64,000 bases of DNA from Pseudomonadales bacterium. Its GTDB lineage: Bacteria; Pseudomonadota; Gammaproteobacteria; Pseudomonadales; Pseudohongiellaceae. Positions 38,292 through 45,614 of this stretch are shown here, in pieces. The DNA is taken from positions 682,001 to 746,000 of the forward strand of contig JACKOJ010000001.1 in the NCBI GenBank assembly GCA_024234325.1, given 5' to 3'. The stretch's first letter is position 1, and each line of letters starts with the position of its first letter. The notes beneath the pieces were generated by a model. The model was not told the DNA's origin and did not search any database. It saw nothing but the letters and a program-made list of their open reading frames with translations. The position numbers were made by a program, and so were the translations under genes.

Positions 38292-38561
38292 ATGGCACGC
38301 ACCGTCTTCTGCCGCAAATACCAGGAAACCCTGCCCGGCCTCAATACGCCGCCATACCCGGGCGCCAAGGGCCTGGACATCTTCGAGCACGTCTCCCAGA
38401 AAGCCTGGGCCGAGTGGCAAAAGCAGCAGACCATGCTGATCAACGAGAAGCAGCTCAGCATGATGAACGCCGAGCATCGCCGCTATCTGCAGGACGAAAT
38501 GGACAAATTCCTCGCCAACGAGGATCACGACAAGGCCGAGGGCTATGTTCCCGAGGAGTAA
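38292..38561 (+). CDS. yggX: Fe(II)-trafficking/oxidative damage protection protein YggX
   Basis: This 89-residue protein opens MARTVFCRKYQETLPGL with the conserved Cys, and ends with the family pattern RRYLQDEMDKFL. It is implicated in protecting Fe-S enzymes from oxidative damage, which suits its position after the Fe-S enzyme gene mutY. A clear AAGGA site precedes the ATG. Confidence 0.96.
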   Translation: MARTVFCRKYQETLPGLNTPPYPGAKGLDIFEHVSQKAWAEWQKQQTMLINEKQLSMMNAEHRRYLQDEMDKFLANEDHDKAEGYVPEE

Positions 38562-38569
38562 ACAGGCTC

Positions 38570-38599
38570 TTGACTCGGCCCCGCGTCTGCGGGTTTAAT
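38570..38599 (+). promoter_or_regulatory. tRNA-Phe promoter
   Basis: TTGACT (38570-38575) and TTTAAT (38594-38599) are separated by 18 bp. They are followed by a GC-rich discriminator (ACGCGCC), typical of stringently controlled stable-RNA promoters. The tRNA starts about 48 bp after the -10. Confidence 0.65.
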
Positions 38600-38647
38600 A
38601 CGCGCCTTGCCGAAATCCCGGCAGCCGCAAGACCCGCAAAACACCTC

Positions 38648-38723
38648 GCCCAGGTAGCTCAGTCGGTAGAGCAGAGGATTGAAAATCCTCGTGTCGGTGG
38701 TTCGATTCCGCCCCTGGGCACCA
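38648..38723 (+). tRNA. tRNA-Phe (GAA)
   Basis: A 76-nt cloverleaf with acceptor arms GCCCAGG/CCTGGGC and encoded CCA at the 3' end. The anticodon GAA at 38681-38683 sits in the loop of the GGATTGAAAATCC stem. The T-loop is TTCGATT. The 3' end from 38707 onward is repeated 174 bp downstream. Confidence 0.97.
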
Positions 38724-38912
38724 TATTCAGATGCCTCGTGAAACGAGGCTCAATGAATATGGCGCGCTGGGGTGGATGAGAGCCACCGATGTGGTTCGAC
38801 TCACTGCGACAGCAGTGTGCTACGAGCGCGTAAGCGCGAAGCCCGCAGGGGACAAACAGCCCAAAGGCTGTTTGGATTCTTCCGCCCCTGGGCACCATAT
38901 TCAGAAGCCTCG
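38707..38912 (+). repeat. Duplicated tRNA-Phe 3' end flanking a hairpin-rich segment
   Basis: The 32-bp stretch 38707-38738 (tRNA 3' end plus flank) recurs at 38881-38912 with one mismatch. Between the copies nearly all sequence folds locally. The stems seen are ATATTCA/TGAATAT enclosing GCCTCGT/ACGAGGC (38724-38760), GGTGG/CCACC, CACTGC/GCAGTG, GCGC-GTAA-GCGC, CCC/GGG and AAACAGCC/GGCTGTTT just before the second copy. A T-arm-like GTGGTTCGACTC also occurs inside. No reading frame is convincing here. It may be a mobile-element scar, a degenerate second tRNA or a structured RNA. Confidence 0.75.
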
Positions 38913-38928
38913 CACCGCGGGGCTTTTT
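38905..38928 (+). terminator. Rho-independent terminator after the tRNA-Phe unit
   Basis: The stem AAGCCTCG/CGGGGCTT (one G-T pair, loop CACCG) is followed by TTTTT. It directly follows the second copy of the tRNA 3' end. The equivalent first-copy hairpin at 38733-38749 has a perfect stem but no T-run, so the tRNA transcript probably extends to this site. Confidence 0.8.
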
Positions 38929-38957
38929 GCCTATACGCTCCTGTATCGGTAATCCGG

Positions 38958-40493
38958 ATGGTCACGCGCCGCGATACATTGAAGTCCCTGCTGCTGACCG
39001 GCATGGTCATCAGTGCCCCCAATTCCCTGCGACGCCTCAACGCTGCCGAATCCTCCCGCACACAGCCACTGAAAATACCGGCCCTGGAAACCGGCACTCT
39101 CGCCTTTGGGGAGAGAAGCTTCAGTCTGTCGCTGCAGGCCGGCGTCACCCGCTTCTACCAGGACGTTGAAACCCCCACCTGGGGCATTAACGGGACTTAT
39201 CTTGGACCCACGCTGAGAATGCGCGATGGCGAGAATATCCGCATCCAGGTACAGAACGGGCTCGACGAGCACAGCATTCTGCACTGGCACGGCATGAATG
39301 TGCCCGCACGCGCCGATGGCGGGCCCCATCAGCGCATCGAACCTGGTGCCACCTGGCGCCCGGAGTTTCAGGTTCGGCAACCCGCTGCGAGTTGCTGGTA
39401 CCACGCCCACACCATGCACAGGAGCGGGCCTCAGGTATATCGCGGGCTTGCCGGCATGCTGATTGTCGATGATGAGGAGAGCGATCAGTCCGGGCTTCCG
39501 TCCGAGTACGGGGTCGATGATATTCCCCTGATCATCCAGGATCGCATCTTCGACGGGAACGGCCATTTCGTCTATCCGGAGCGAATGCAGGACCACATGG
39601 CAGGTGTGCGTGGCAACACGTTGCTGGTCAATGGCACACTGAACCCGTCATTGCGCGCGCAACGCCCACTCACCCGCCTGCGCGTACTGAACGGAGCGAA
39701 TGCACGCAACTTCACGCTTGGTCTCAGCACCGGTGCCTCATTCTGGCAGATCGCGACGGATTGCGGCTATCTGGAGCAGCCAGTAGAACTGAAACAGATT
39801 GTTCTTACTCCGGGTGAACGCGTCGAGATTCTGGTGGACACCCGTGGAACGAACCCCTTCAAACTGGTCAACATTCCTGTACCGGAGCCGAATATCCCTT
39901 ATTACGGCCTGTTCACAGATCTGCTTCGCGAAATGGATCGCCAGGCGTTCGATATTCTGGAGATACAGCCCTCGGGAATTGCCGCCGATCATCAGCCCGC
40001 AATTCCCGAAAGACTCACCACAATTGCATGGCTGCCAGAGCAATCTGCCAACGCCACGCGAACCATTCGCCTGCAGATGGGCAATGGCCCCGGTCAGGGA
40101 GGCGGTCTGGGGGGTGGCCCCCACGCTCGCAGACAATACGGCGGTTGGGGTGGCGGGGTACACAAGATCAATGGACGGGAAATGGACCCCGCCTATATCG
40201 AGGCGACCATCATTGCAGGCAGCACGGAAATTTGGGAAATCATCAATGAAACACCGATGATTCATCCTTTCCACATCCACAAGGTTCACTTTCAGATTCT
40301 GGATCGCAACGGCGCTCCGCCGCTGCCGTCAGAACGGGGCTTCAAGGACACGGTCAATGTTCCCGCCCTCGGCAGTGTTCGTATCATTGCTCAGTTTACC
40401 GGCCCGGGAGATCCGTTGATGCCGTATATGTTCCACTGTCATATTCTTGAACACGAAGACCATGGCATGATGGGCCAGTTCATTCTGGTATAG
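38958..40493 (+). CDS. Tat-exported multicopper oxidase
   Basis: This 511-residue three-cupredoxin oxidase of the CueO/CotA type has a twin-arginine leader (VTRRDTLKSLLL). All four copper motifs are present: HWHGMN (about 109), WYHAHTMH (about 148), HPFHIHKVHF (about 435) and HCHILEHEDHGMM (about 493). A Gly-rich, His/Arg-containing loop near 380-400 may cover the T1 site, as in CueO. The ATG at 38958 is chosen because the upstream frame runs into the tRNA-tail repeat. It begins 30 bp after the tRNA terminator and converges on the MosA-like gene. The substrate (Cu(I), Mn, phenolics) cannot be deduced. Confidence 0.9.
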   Translation: MVTRRDTLKSLLLTGMVISAPNSLRRLNAAESSRTQPLKIPALETGTLAFGERSFSLSLQAGVTRFYQDVETPTWGINGTYLGPTLRMRDGENIRIQVQNGLDEHSILHWHGMNVPARADGGPHQRIEPGATWRPEFQVRQPAASCWYHAHTMHRSGPQVYRGLAGMLIVDDEESDQSGLPSEYGVDDIPLIIQDRIFDGNGHFVYPERMQDHMAGVRGNTLLVNGTLNPSLRAQRPLTRLRVLNGANARNFTLGLSTGASFWQIATDCGYLEQPVELKQIVLTPGERVEILVDTRGTNPFKLVNIPVPEPNIPYYGLFTDLLREMDRQAFDILEIQPSGIAADHQPAIPERLTTIAWLPEQSANATRTIRLQMGNGPGQGGGLGGGPHARRQYGGWGGGVHKINGREMDPAYIEATIIAGSTEIWEIINETPMIHPFHIHKVHFQILDRNGAPPLPSERGFKDTVNVPALGSVRIIAQFTGPGDPLMPYMFHCHILEHEDHGMMGQFILV

Positions 40494-40502
40494 GTAGACC
40501 TC

Positions 40503-41318
40503 TCATCTGTCCACGTACACCACCGTCCCCGGACAGTCTCCGGCAAGCGCTCGCAGGATGTTCTGCGGCTCACGCCCATCTACCAGTTGAAACTGTGTGA
40601 TACTGCGGGCTGTCTCCATGACGTCCAGCAACACCTCATCGAAGGGCAGCGTCTTCAGGTTTCGCGCGCGCAGTTCGGCAACACTGATACGCGGAATAAA
40701 TTCTGCGTGTGGATTGATATACGGGTCTTCCGCATACAGACCCCTGACGTTTTTTACCAGAATGACCGACTTGCAGCCGAAGCACTCGGCAAGAATGACG
40801 CAGCCGCTGTCCGTGCGATGCACCGGAATACGTCCGATTGAAGAAGGATGCTCCCACAACGAGTAAGGAGGCACACCGTTGAAAATGACTCCTGGCACTG
40901 AATGGATAAACAGAGGAAGCAGATGGCCGAACATTGCCGGAGGAATTGCGACGACGCCATGAGGAGCCAGAAGCGTCCCGAGAATATGGGCATTGCCCAG
41001 TGCATCGGCCGCTGACAGTTCGGCCAGCACCCCGGTTGGCAGCCCGAGATCAAGCCCTACCGAGAACACATGCCGCGAACGGGCGCCGCCGCCCACGCCG
41101 AGAATCAGCTTGTGATCCTGCAGGGCAGATGCAAGCGTTTCCACAACAGGCATCATCACTTCGCGCCCGGCCTCGATGATGGAACGACCACCGATCTTGA
41201 TGACGTGCGCCTCCGGCAGCATCTTCACAACCGAACTGTTTGTGCTCGCCATGACGTCCCGGTCAAGAAGGCTTTCCCGCGCCAGCGCCGAGGGTATGTG
41301 ATTGTCGTGAGTGTTCAT
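40503..41318 (-). CDS. Molybdenum storage protein-like subunit, MosA type
   Basis: This 271-residue protein of the amino acid kinase fold resembles the alpha subunit of the Azotobacter vinelandii molybdenum storage protein. Matching motifs are HVIKIGGRSIIEAG, GVGGGARSRHVFSVGLDLGLPTGVLAEL, HRTDSG and LLDVMETAR. From memory, Azotobacter MosA has a cluster of three His after the PPY motif that helps hold polyoxomolybdate. Here the same place reads PPYSLWEHP, so the cargo or chemistry may differ. It follows the MosB-like gene by 4 bp, indicating a two-gene unit. No nitrogenase or molybdenum transport gene lies in the window. Confidence 0.78.
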   Translation of the reverse strand: MNTHDNHIPSALARESLLDRDVMASTNSSVVKMLPEAHVIKIGGRSIIEAGREVMMPVVETLASALQDHKLILGVGGGARSRHVFSVGLDLGLPTGVLAELSAADALGNAHILGTLLAPHGVVAIPPAMFGHLLPLFIHSVPGVIFNGVPPYSLWEHPSSIGRIPVHRTDSGCVILAECFGCKSVILVKNVRGLYAEDPYINPHAEFIPRISVAELRARNLKTLPFDEVLLDVMETARSITQFQLVDGREPQNILRALAGDCPGTVVYVDR

Positions 41319-41322
41319 TCTG

Positions 41323-42138
41323 TCAATCCGCCCTGATAATCGTGCCGACCTTTTCGCCGTTCAGCGCCCGCGTCAGATTGCCTTCCACTAGGCCGTTGAT
41401 GATCTGCACACTGCGTCGGTTTTCCGCATGCTCCATCATGTCCAGCACACTGTGCTCGATGACCATATCGGGAAGATTCAGCTCGCGCAGCTCCGCCAGC
41501 GTGATGTCAGGAATCAGTTTTGCATGTTTGTCTTTTTTGGGATCAGCGGTATACAGACCATCCTCATCCTTGATGTAAATCATCGAGCGCGCGCCGAATG
41601 TTTCGCTGATGAGCCAGGTTCCGGTATCGGTTCTATTGGGGGGCAGGCGCCCGATTCTCGGATTGGGTTGCCAAAAGGTATAAGGCGGCATTCCAAAGAA
41701 AATTACCGCCTGGCGCTCGGCCAGATAAAGGGGTAACTGGGCGAACTGCACCGGCTCGATAAAGGGAATGCCCTGGTCCGCCAGCAGGTAGTGCAGCATT
41801 CGTGCATTCTGCATGCTGACAAAGGTCCCAAGCACACTGAGCACGCCGGTCGGCATGCCAAGATCCACACCGACACTGTAGGCATGACGCGCGCGGGTAC
41901 CCGCTCCAGTGCCAATAATCATCTTGTGCTGCGAAAGATTGCGTTTCAGCTCTTCCAGAAGAGGAAAAACAGCGCTCCTGCCACGGTCGATAAAGCTCTG
42001 GCCGCCAATCTTGATGACATTGGCATCGGGAAGAATACGATGGGCAGGCATGCCCGCGGTGCGGGCGCGAACCTCTGGGTCAGTCAAACTTCCCGAGGCC
42101 AATGCGGAGCTTAGCAAACTAAGGGAGTGATCTTTCAT
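41323..42138 (-). CDS. Molybdenum storage protein-like subunit, MosB type
   Basis: This 271-residue amino acid kinase fold protein is close in pattern to MosB. It has NVIKIGGQSFIDRGR, IIGTGAGTRARHAYSV, GMPPYTFW, IYIKDEDGLYTADPKKD and LVEGNLTRALNGEKVGTIIR. Together with the next gene it would form a hetero-oligomeric, ATP-using metal-oxide storage cage by analogy with Azotobacter. The start at 42138 has GGAG nine bases upstream; a longer frame to 42351 is rejected because it lies in a noncoding gap. MosA- and MosB-like proteins are identical in length here. Confidence 0.8.
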   Translation of the reverse strand: MKDHSLSLLSSALASGSLTDPEVRARTAGMPAHRILPDANVIKIGGQSFIDRGRSAVFPLLEELKRNLSQHKMIIGTGAGTRARHAYSVGVDLGMPTGVLSVLGTFVSMQNARMLHYLLADQGIPFIEPVQFAQLPLYLAERQAVIFFGMPPYTFWQPNPRIGRLPPNRTDTGTWLISETFGARSMIYIKDEDGLYTADPKKDKHAKLIPDITLAELRELNLPDMVIEHSVLDMMEHAENRRSVQIINGLVEGNLTRALNGEKVGTIIRAD

Positions 42139-42314
42139 GGCGGCTACTCCAAACGGGGCAGCAATGTTAGCACCTGCACCGAATGAAGTAACAGAGAACA
42201 TTAGGCGGTGCCAGTGCGCTTGCACTGCACCAACAGCATTGACTTGTGCTGGCGCCTGTCTTTCACATGCCGAGACCCAGACCGCCTCAGGAAAGGAGTC
42301 AACGACAGGGCAAG

Positions 42315-42345
42315 GCCCTGCAGGGAGAAAAGCCCCCTGCAGGGC
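42315..42345 (-). terminator. Strong stem-loop after the Asp-rich secreted protein gene
   Basis: A perfect 11-bp stem (42315-42325 with 42335-42345, core CCCTGCAGGG) with a 9-nt loop lies six bases after the stop codon at 42352. No clean T-run follows, so termination may be partial. It separates this gene from the mosB-like gene, which lies 177 bp further on. Confidence 0.5.
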
Positions 42346-42351
42346 AGGCAC

Positions 42352-43008
42352 TCAATCCGAGGAGTTATCGTCGGAAAAGCCATCACCATCACTGTCGTTG
42401 TCCACCATGCCGTCACCGTCATCATCGAAATCGACAGGCGAATCGGTAATGGTCAGACCGACGACATTGACCAGCCCCAGAAGCCCCCGATACCAGTCGT
42501 TGATGTTCAGAGGATCGCCTTCCGGTTTGGTCAGCACCAATCCCAATTGGTAAGTACCCGCGGGCAGCGTGCCGATATCGACCTCTTCCAGTGTGAAGAG
42601 ACTCAAGGTGTCGGTACTGGTATCCACCGTCAGCGGAACAACCAGAGCTTCCATAAGAGCATTGGTATCCGCCGCCGCGCCGGAATCATCCGTTTCTGCC
42701 GACTCGCTGCTCTCGGTTACGGGCGAAAAGATGACAACAGACGCCGCCACGTCCCCGCCTGACAACAGCTCGGCACCCCGGGCAAAATGCACACTGATCT
42801 GCAGCGGGTCACCGGTGTAGTAGATACGCTTGCTGGTGACGATGCTGGCCTTGATGCCATCAGACGCATTGCCTACGCCGATGTTCTTGTTCTTGCCATG
42901 AGCATGACCGCTATTGCCCTGCGCCAGAGCGCCTTGTGCCACCACTAACAGGAATGCCGTCAGCAGGATGCTCACAGTGGATTGAGAAATTCTTTTCAAC
43001 AATCGCAT
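42352..43008 (-). CDS. Secreted protein with Asp-rich calcium-binding-like tail
   Basis: This 218-residue protein has a signal peptide (about 29 residues, ending GALAQ), a short His/Lys segment (GHAHGKNKN), and a beta-rich middle including YYTGDPLQISVHFARG. The C-terminal tail (about 193-218) is of the D-x-D-x-D-G thrombospondin-3/EF-hand-like type (DFDDDGDGMVDNDSDGDG). It probably binds calcium outside the cell; no family could be named. A strong AAGGAG site precedes the ATG and a stem-loop follows the stop. It is codirectional with the Mos-like pair. Confidence 0.75.
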   Translation of the reverse strand: MRLLKRISQSTVSILLTAFLLVVAQGALAQGNSGHAHGKNKNIGVGNASDGIKASIVTSKRIYYTGDPLQISVHFARGAELLSGGDVAASVVIFSPVTESSESAETDDSGAAADTNALMEALVVPLTVDTSTDTLSLFTLEEVDIGTLPAGTYQLGLVLTKPEGDPLNINDWYRGLLGLVNVVGLTITDSPVDFDDDGDGMVDNDSDGDGFSDDNSSD

Positions 43009-43348
43009 GGCCTTTTCTCCTTCCTCTTTACGAGATGAATGTTGAGTCAGGGTCTATCCTAGTGAAACGGGACAAAGACGTTTGTGATACGCCACGCAGA
43101 ATGCCCATGCACACCTGCGAGTGCCCGATGCCGTACAAGCACTGGGCGCAAAAACGAACGAGCGCTCTGATTTGCGCACCAATTTCACGCCAATGTTCAG
43201 ACCAATGGCGACTGTTCGCGCCCAATGCTTGCCAGTTTGTAACAAATGTTCGATTTGCCGGTATTTATCTGTAGAATCCTCTCTTTTTGCGCCAAACCAA
43301 TGACCAGTCCACCGGTCCCCCTGCCTGGGGTTTTATCAAAAGGGTTTC
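43009..43348. other. Divergent intergenic region
   Basis: This 340-bp gap lies between the secreted protein gene (minus) and the receptor-like gene (plus). It holds an inverted repeat GCGCAAA (43146-43152)/TTTGCGC (43171-43177) and four copies of CCAATG (43190, 43202, 43222, 43297). A possible -10 TAGAAT lies near 43271. Both promoters should lie here. No gene was recognised. Confidence 0.5.
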
Positions 43349-45562
43349 ATGATGCTCCTTCCTCCTCTCCGTTTGCTGCGCCTGCCAACGTCCTTGCGTG
43401 CTCGTTCCTGCGGCCTCCACCTCGCCATTGCCGCCGCCATGCTCAGCCCTGCCATCGCCGACGCTCAGATCAGCAGCGACGACGGCGCCACCGTGATCTA
43501 TCCGGCAGACTATTTTGTGGAATATGCCCCCATCTCGGCCCAGGACATGCTGGACCGTATTCCGGGTGTCGGCAGCGGCGGCGGTCCCGGCGGCAACGGC
43601 CCACCCGGCGGCTTCAGTGGCAATGCCTCTTCCGGTGGTCGCGGCTTCGGGGGCGGTAACGGCGGTAACGAGATCCTCATCAACGGCAAGCGCACGGCAG
43701 GCAAGAATAACCAGACGAGCGACGTGTTGCGTCGCATCTCTGCAGCACAGGTCAACGAGATCCAGATTATTCGTGGTACCTCCGGGGACCTGGACGTACG
43801 CGGCAGCGACCAGGTGATCAATGTGGTGCTGGCCGAGGAACTGGACTCCAGTACCGTTTCCTATGAAATGAACCTGAACAGCTATTTCGATTCCGAGATT
43901 CGCCCCGGCGGTTCCGCAGCCCTGAGCGGCCAGGCCGACCGCCTGACCTATATGTTCAGCGCCAACGCCAACACGCGCTATGACCATACCCTGAGCCGTG
44001 AGCACAGCATTCTGGGCGACTTCTCGCCCAATGACGCGATCAAGGAAGACCGCATCCGCGACCAGAACACCTACGAGCTGGCCACCAACCTGAGCTACGA
44101 GCTTGGCGAGCGCAGCAGCATTCGTGTCAACGGGCTCTACGGCATCACCAAGGGTCCGACGGAAGTCAGGCGCATCATTACCAATCTGCGCGTGAACCCC
44201 TACACCAACACGATCGAACTGGAAGACAACCCGACGGACAAGACCAACTGGGAGATCGGGGGCGACTACGAATTCCGTACGGCATCCGGCAGCCGCTTCA
44301 AGGCCCTGGTAATCGCCAACCAGGAAGACAGCGACGTCACCCGGGAACGCTTCAAACTGCTGAGTGACAATAGCGCGCAGAAGAATCTGTTTCTGAACAC
44401 AGCAGCGGTCACGGATGAACGCATTGTGCGCACGTCCTATACCATGAACATCGTGGACAGCCAGGACATCGAGTTTGGCGTGGAGCGGGCACAGACAGTG
44501 CTCGACTCCCATCTGCTCTACGGTCTTCTGAGCAGCACCGGCACTCCGTCAGCAAGCACCGGCGGGCTGGTGCCCCAGAAAGTGACCAATGCCAACTCCA
44601 AGGTGGAGGAGATTCGCTACGAACCCTTCGCCATCCACAACTGGTCCATCAATTCCAAAACCACCCTGGAAACCTCGCTGCTGTACGAGACCTCCACCAT
44701 CGAGCAGACCGGCGACGTCTACAACAAGCGTGATTTCAATTTCCTCAAGCCGAAGTTTGATCTGCGCTATGACGTCAGCCCGAACCTGCAACTGCGGGGC
44801 ACCATCGAGAAAGTGGTGAACCAGCTCAGCTTCAGTGACTTTGTGGCTGCCAATGACGATCAGGACAACGATGCGGCGACGCAGGCGGGCAACGCACAAC
44901 TGCGTCAGGAATGGCTGTGGAAGTACAATTTCCGCACCGAGTATCGCATCCCCAATGATGTTGGCGTGCTGAGTTCGGATTTCTTCTACTTCAAGCACCA
45001 CGACATCATCGAGCGCATGGATGTCACGCGGGTGGAAAGCAATCTGCAATCCGCGAACGGCAATATCGGCGATGGCTGGGAATATGGCATGAACCTGAGC
45101 GCCAGCGTGCGCATGGGCATGATCCGGCTGCCCAACCTGCTGGTGACCAGCACCTACAATCTGCAGGACTCGGAAGTCACCGACCCCTTCCTGGGCATCA
45201 AGCGCCGCTTCCAGAACTATCAGCGCGGACGTTTCACGGTGACTTTCCGCCACGATCTGCCGAGCATTCGCACCAACTGGGGCATGCAGTATTTTGATCG
45301 CATCGACGGCGGCATGTCGCGCTACGACATCGACGACATCGAGAAGTCCGTGGGGGAACCCCGCATCAATCTCTTTGTGGAACACGTGGACCGTCGCGGC
45401 ATTACCTATCGCTTCGACGCGGGCGGACTTTCCAACGGGCAGCAATTCCGCGATCGCTACCGCTACGTGGGGCGCACCTCCGCCAACATTCTGGAAGAGG
45501 TGGAATACCAGCATAACGGCAACGGCATCACGTATACCTTCAAGATCAACGGCACCTTCTAA
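43349..45562 (+). CDS. TonB-dependent-receptor-like outer membrane protein
   Basis: This 737-residue protein has a signal peptide (about 38 residues, ending AIADAQ), a plug-type domain (about 50-165) and a long beta-barrel region ending in Phe. Plug motifs include APISAQDMLDRIPGV, NEILINGKRTAGKN and RGTSGDLDVRGSDQVINVVL. The plug has a striking Gly-rich insertion (about residues 75-105). No clear TonB box was seen near the N-terminus. AAGGG precedes the ATG. The substrate is unknown; the neighbourhood of metal proteins hints at a metal ligand, but that is inference. Confidence 0.78.
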   Translation: MMLLPPLRLLRLPTSLRARSCGLHLAIAAAMLSPAIADAQISSDDGATVIYPADYFVEYAPISAQDMLDRIPGVGSGGGPGGNGPPGGFSGNASSGGRGFGGGNGGNEILINGKRTAGKNNQTSDVLRRISAAQVNEIQIIRGTSGDLDVRGSDQVINVVLAEELDSSTVSYEMNLNSYFDSEIRPGGSAALSGQADRLTYMFSANANTRYDHTLSREHSILGDFSPNDAIKEDRIRDQNTYELATNLSYELGERSSIRVNGLYGITKGPTEVRRIITNLRVNPYTNTIELEDNPTDKTNWEIGGDYEFRTASGSRFKALVIANQEDSDVTRERFKLLSDNSAQKNLFLNTAAVTDERIVRTSYTMNIVDSQDIEFGVERAQTVLDSHLLYGLLSSTGTPSASTGGLVPQKVTNANSKVEEIRYEPFAIHNWSINSKTTLETSLLYETSTIEQTGDVYNKRDFNFLKPKFDLRYDVSPNLQLRGTIEKVVNQLSFSDFVAANDDQDNDAATQAGNAQLRQEWLWKYNFRTEYRIPNDVGVLSSDFFYFKHHDIIERMDVTRVESNLQSANGNIGDGWEYGMNLSASVRMGMIRLPNLLVTSTYNLQDSEVTDPFLGIKRRFQNYQRGRFTVTFRHDLPSIRTNWGMQYFDRIDGGMSRYDIDDIEKSVGEPRINLFVEHVDRRGITYRFDAGGLSNGQQFRDRYRYVGRTSANILEEVEYQHNGNGITYTFKINGTF

Positions 45563-45570
45563 TGCCGTTT

Positions 45571-45614
45571 CCTGCGGGAGGCAGCAGAGCAGCCTGCTCT
45601 ATGCCTCGCGCAGG
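45571..45614. other. Long stem-loop at convergent gene ends
   Basis: CCTGCG/CGCAGG, AGGCA/TGCCT and an inner GAGCAG/CTGCTC pair in a nested stem between the receptor-like gene and the 3' end of the GT90-like gene. It could end transcription in both directions, though no T-run flanks it. Confidence 0.4.

Noticed and set aside
38659..38898. Minus-strand 79-codon frame over tRNA-Phe and the hairpin segment
   Set aside because: Its C-terminal part (GGIEPPTRGFSILCSTD) is the reverse translation of the tRNA gene, a familiar annotation artefact.
38724..38957. Integrase or transposase remnant beside the tRNA
   Set aside because: No frame in the segment encodes a recombinase motif, so an integrated element cannot be confirmed from this window.
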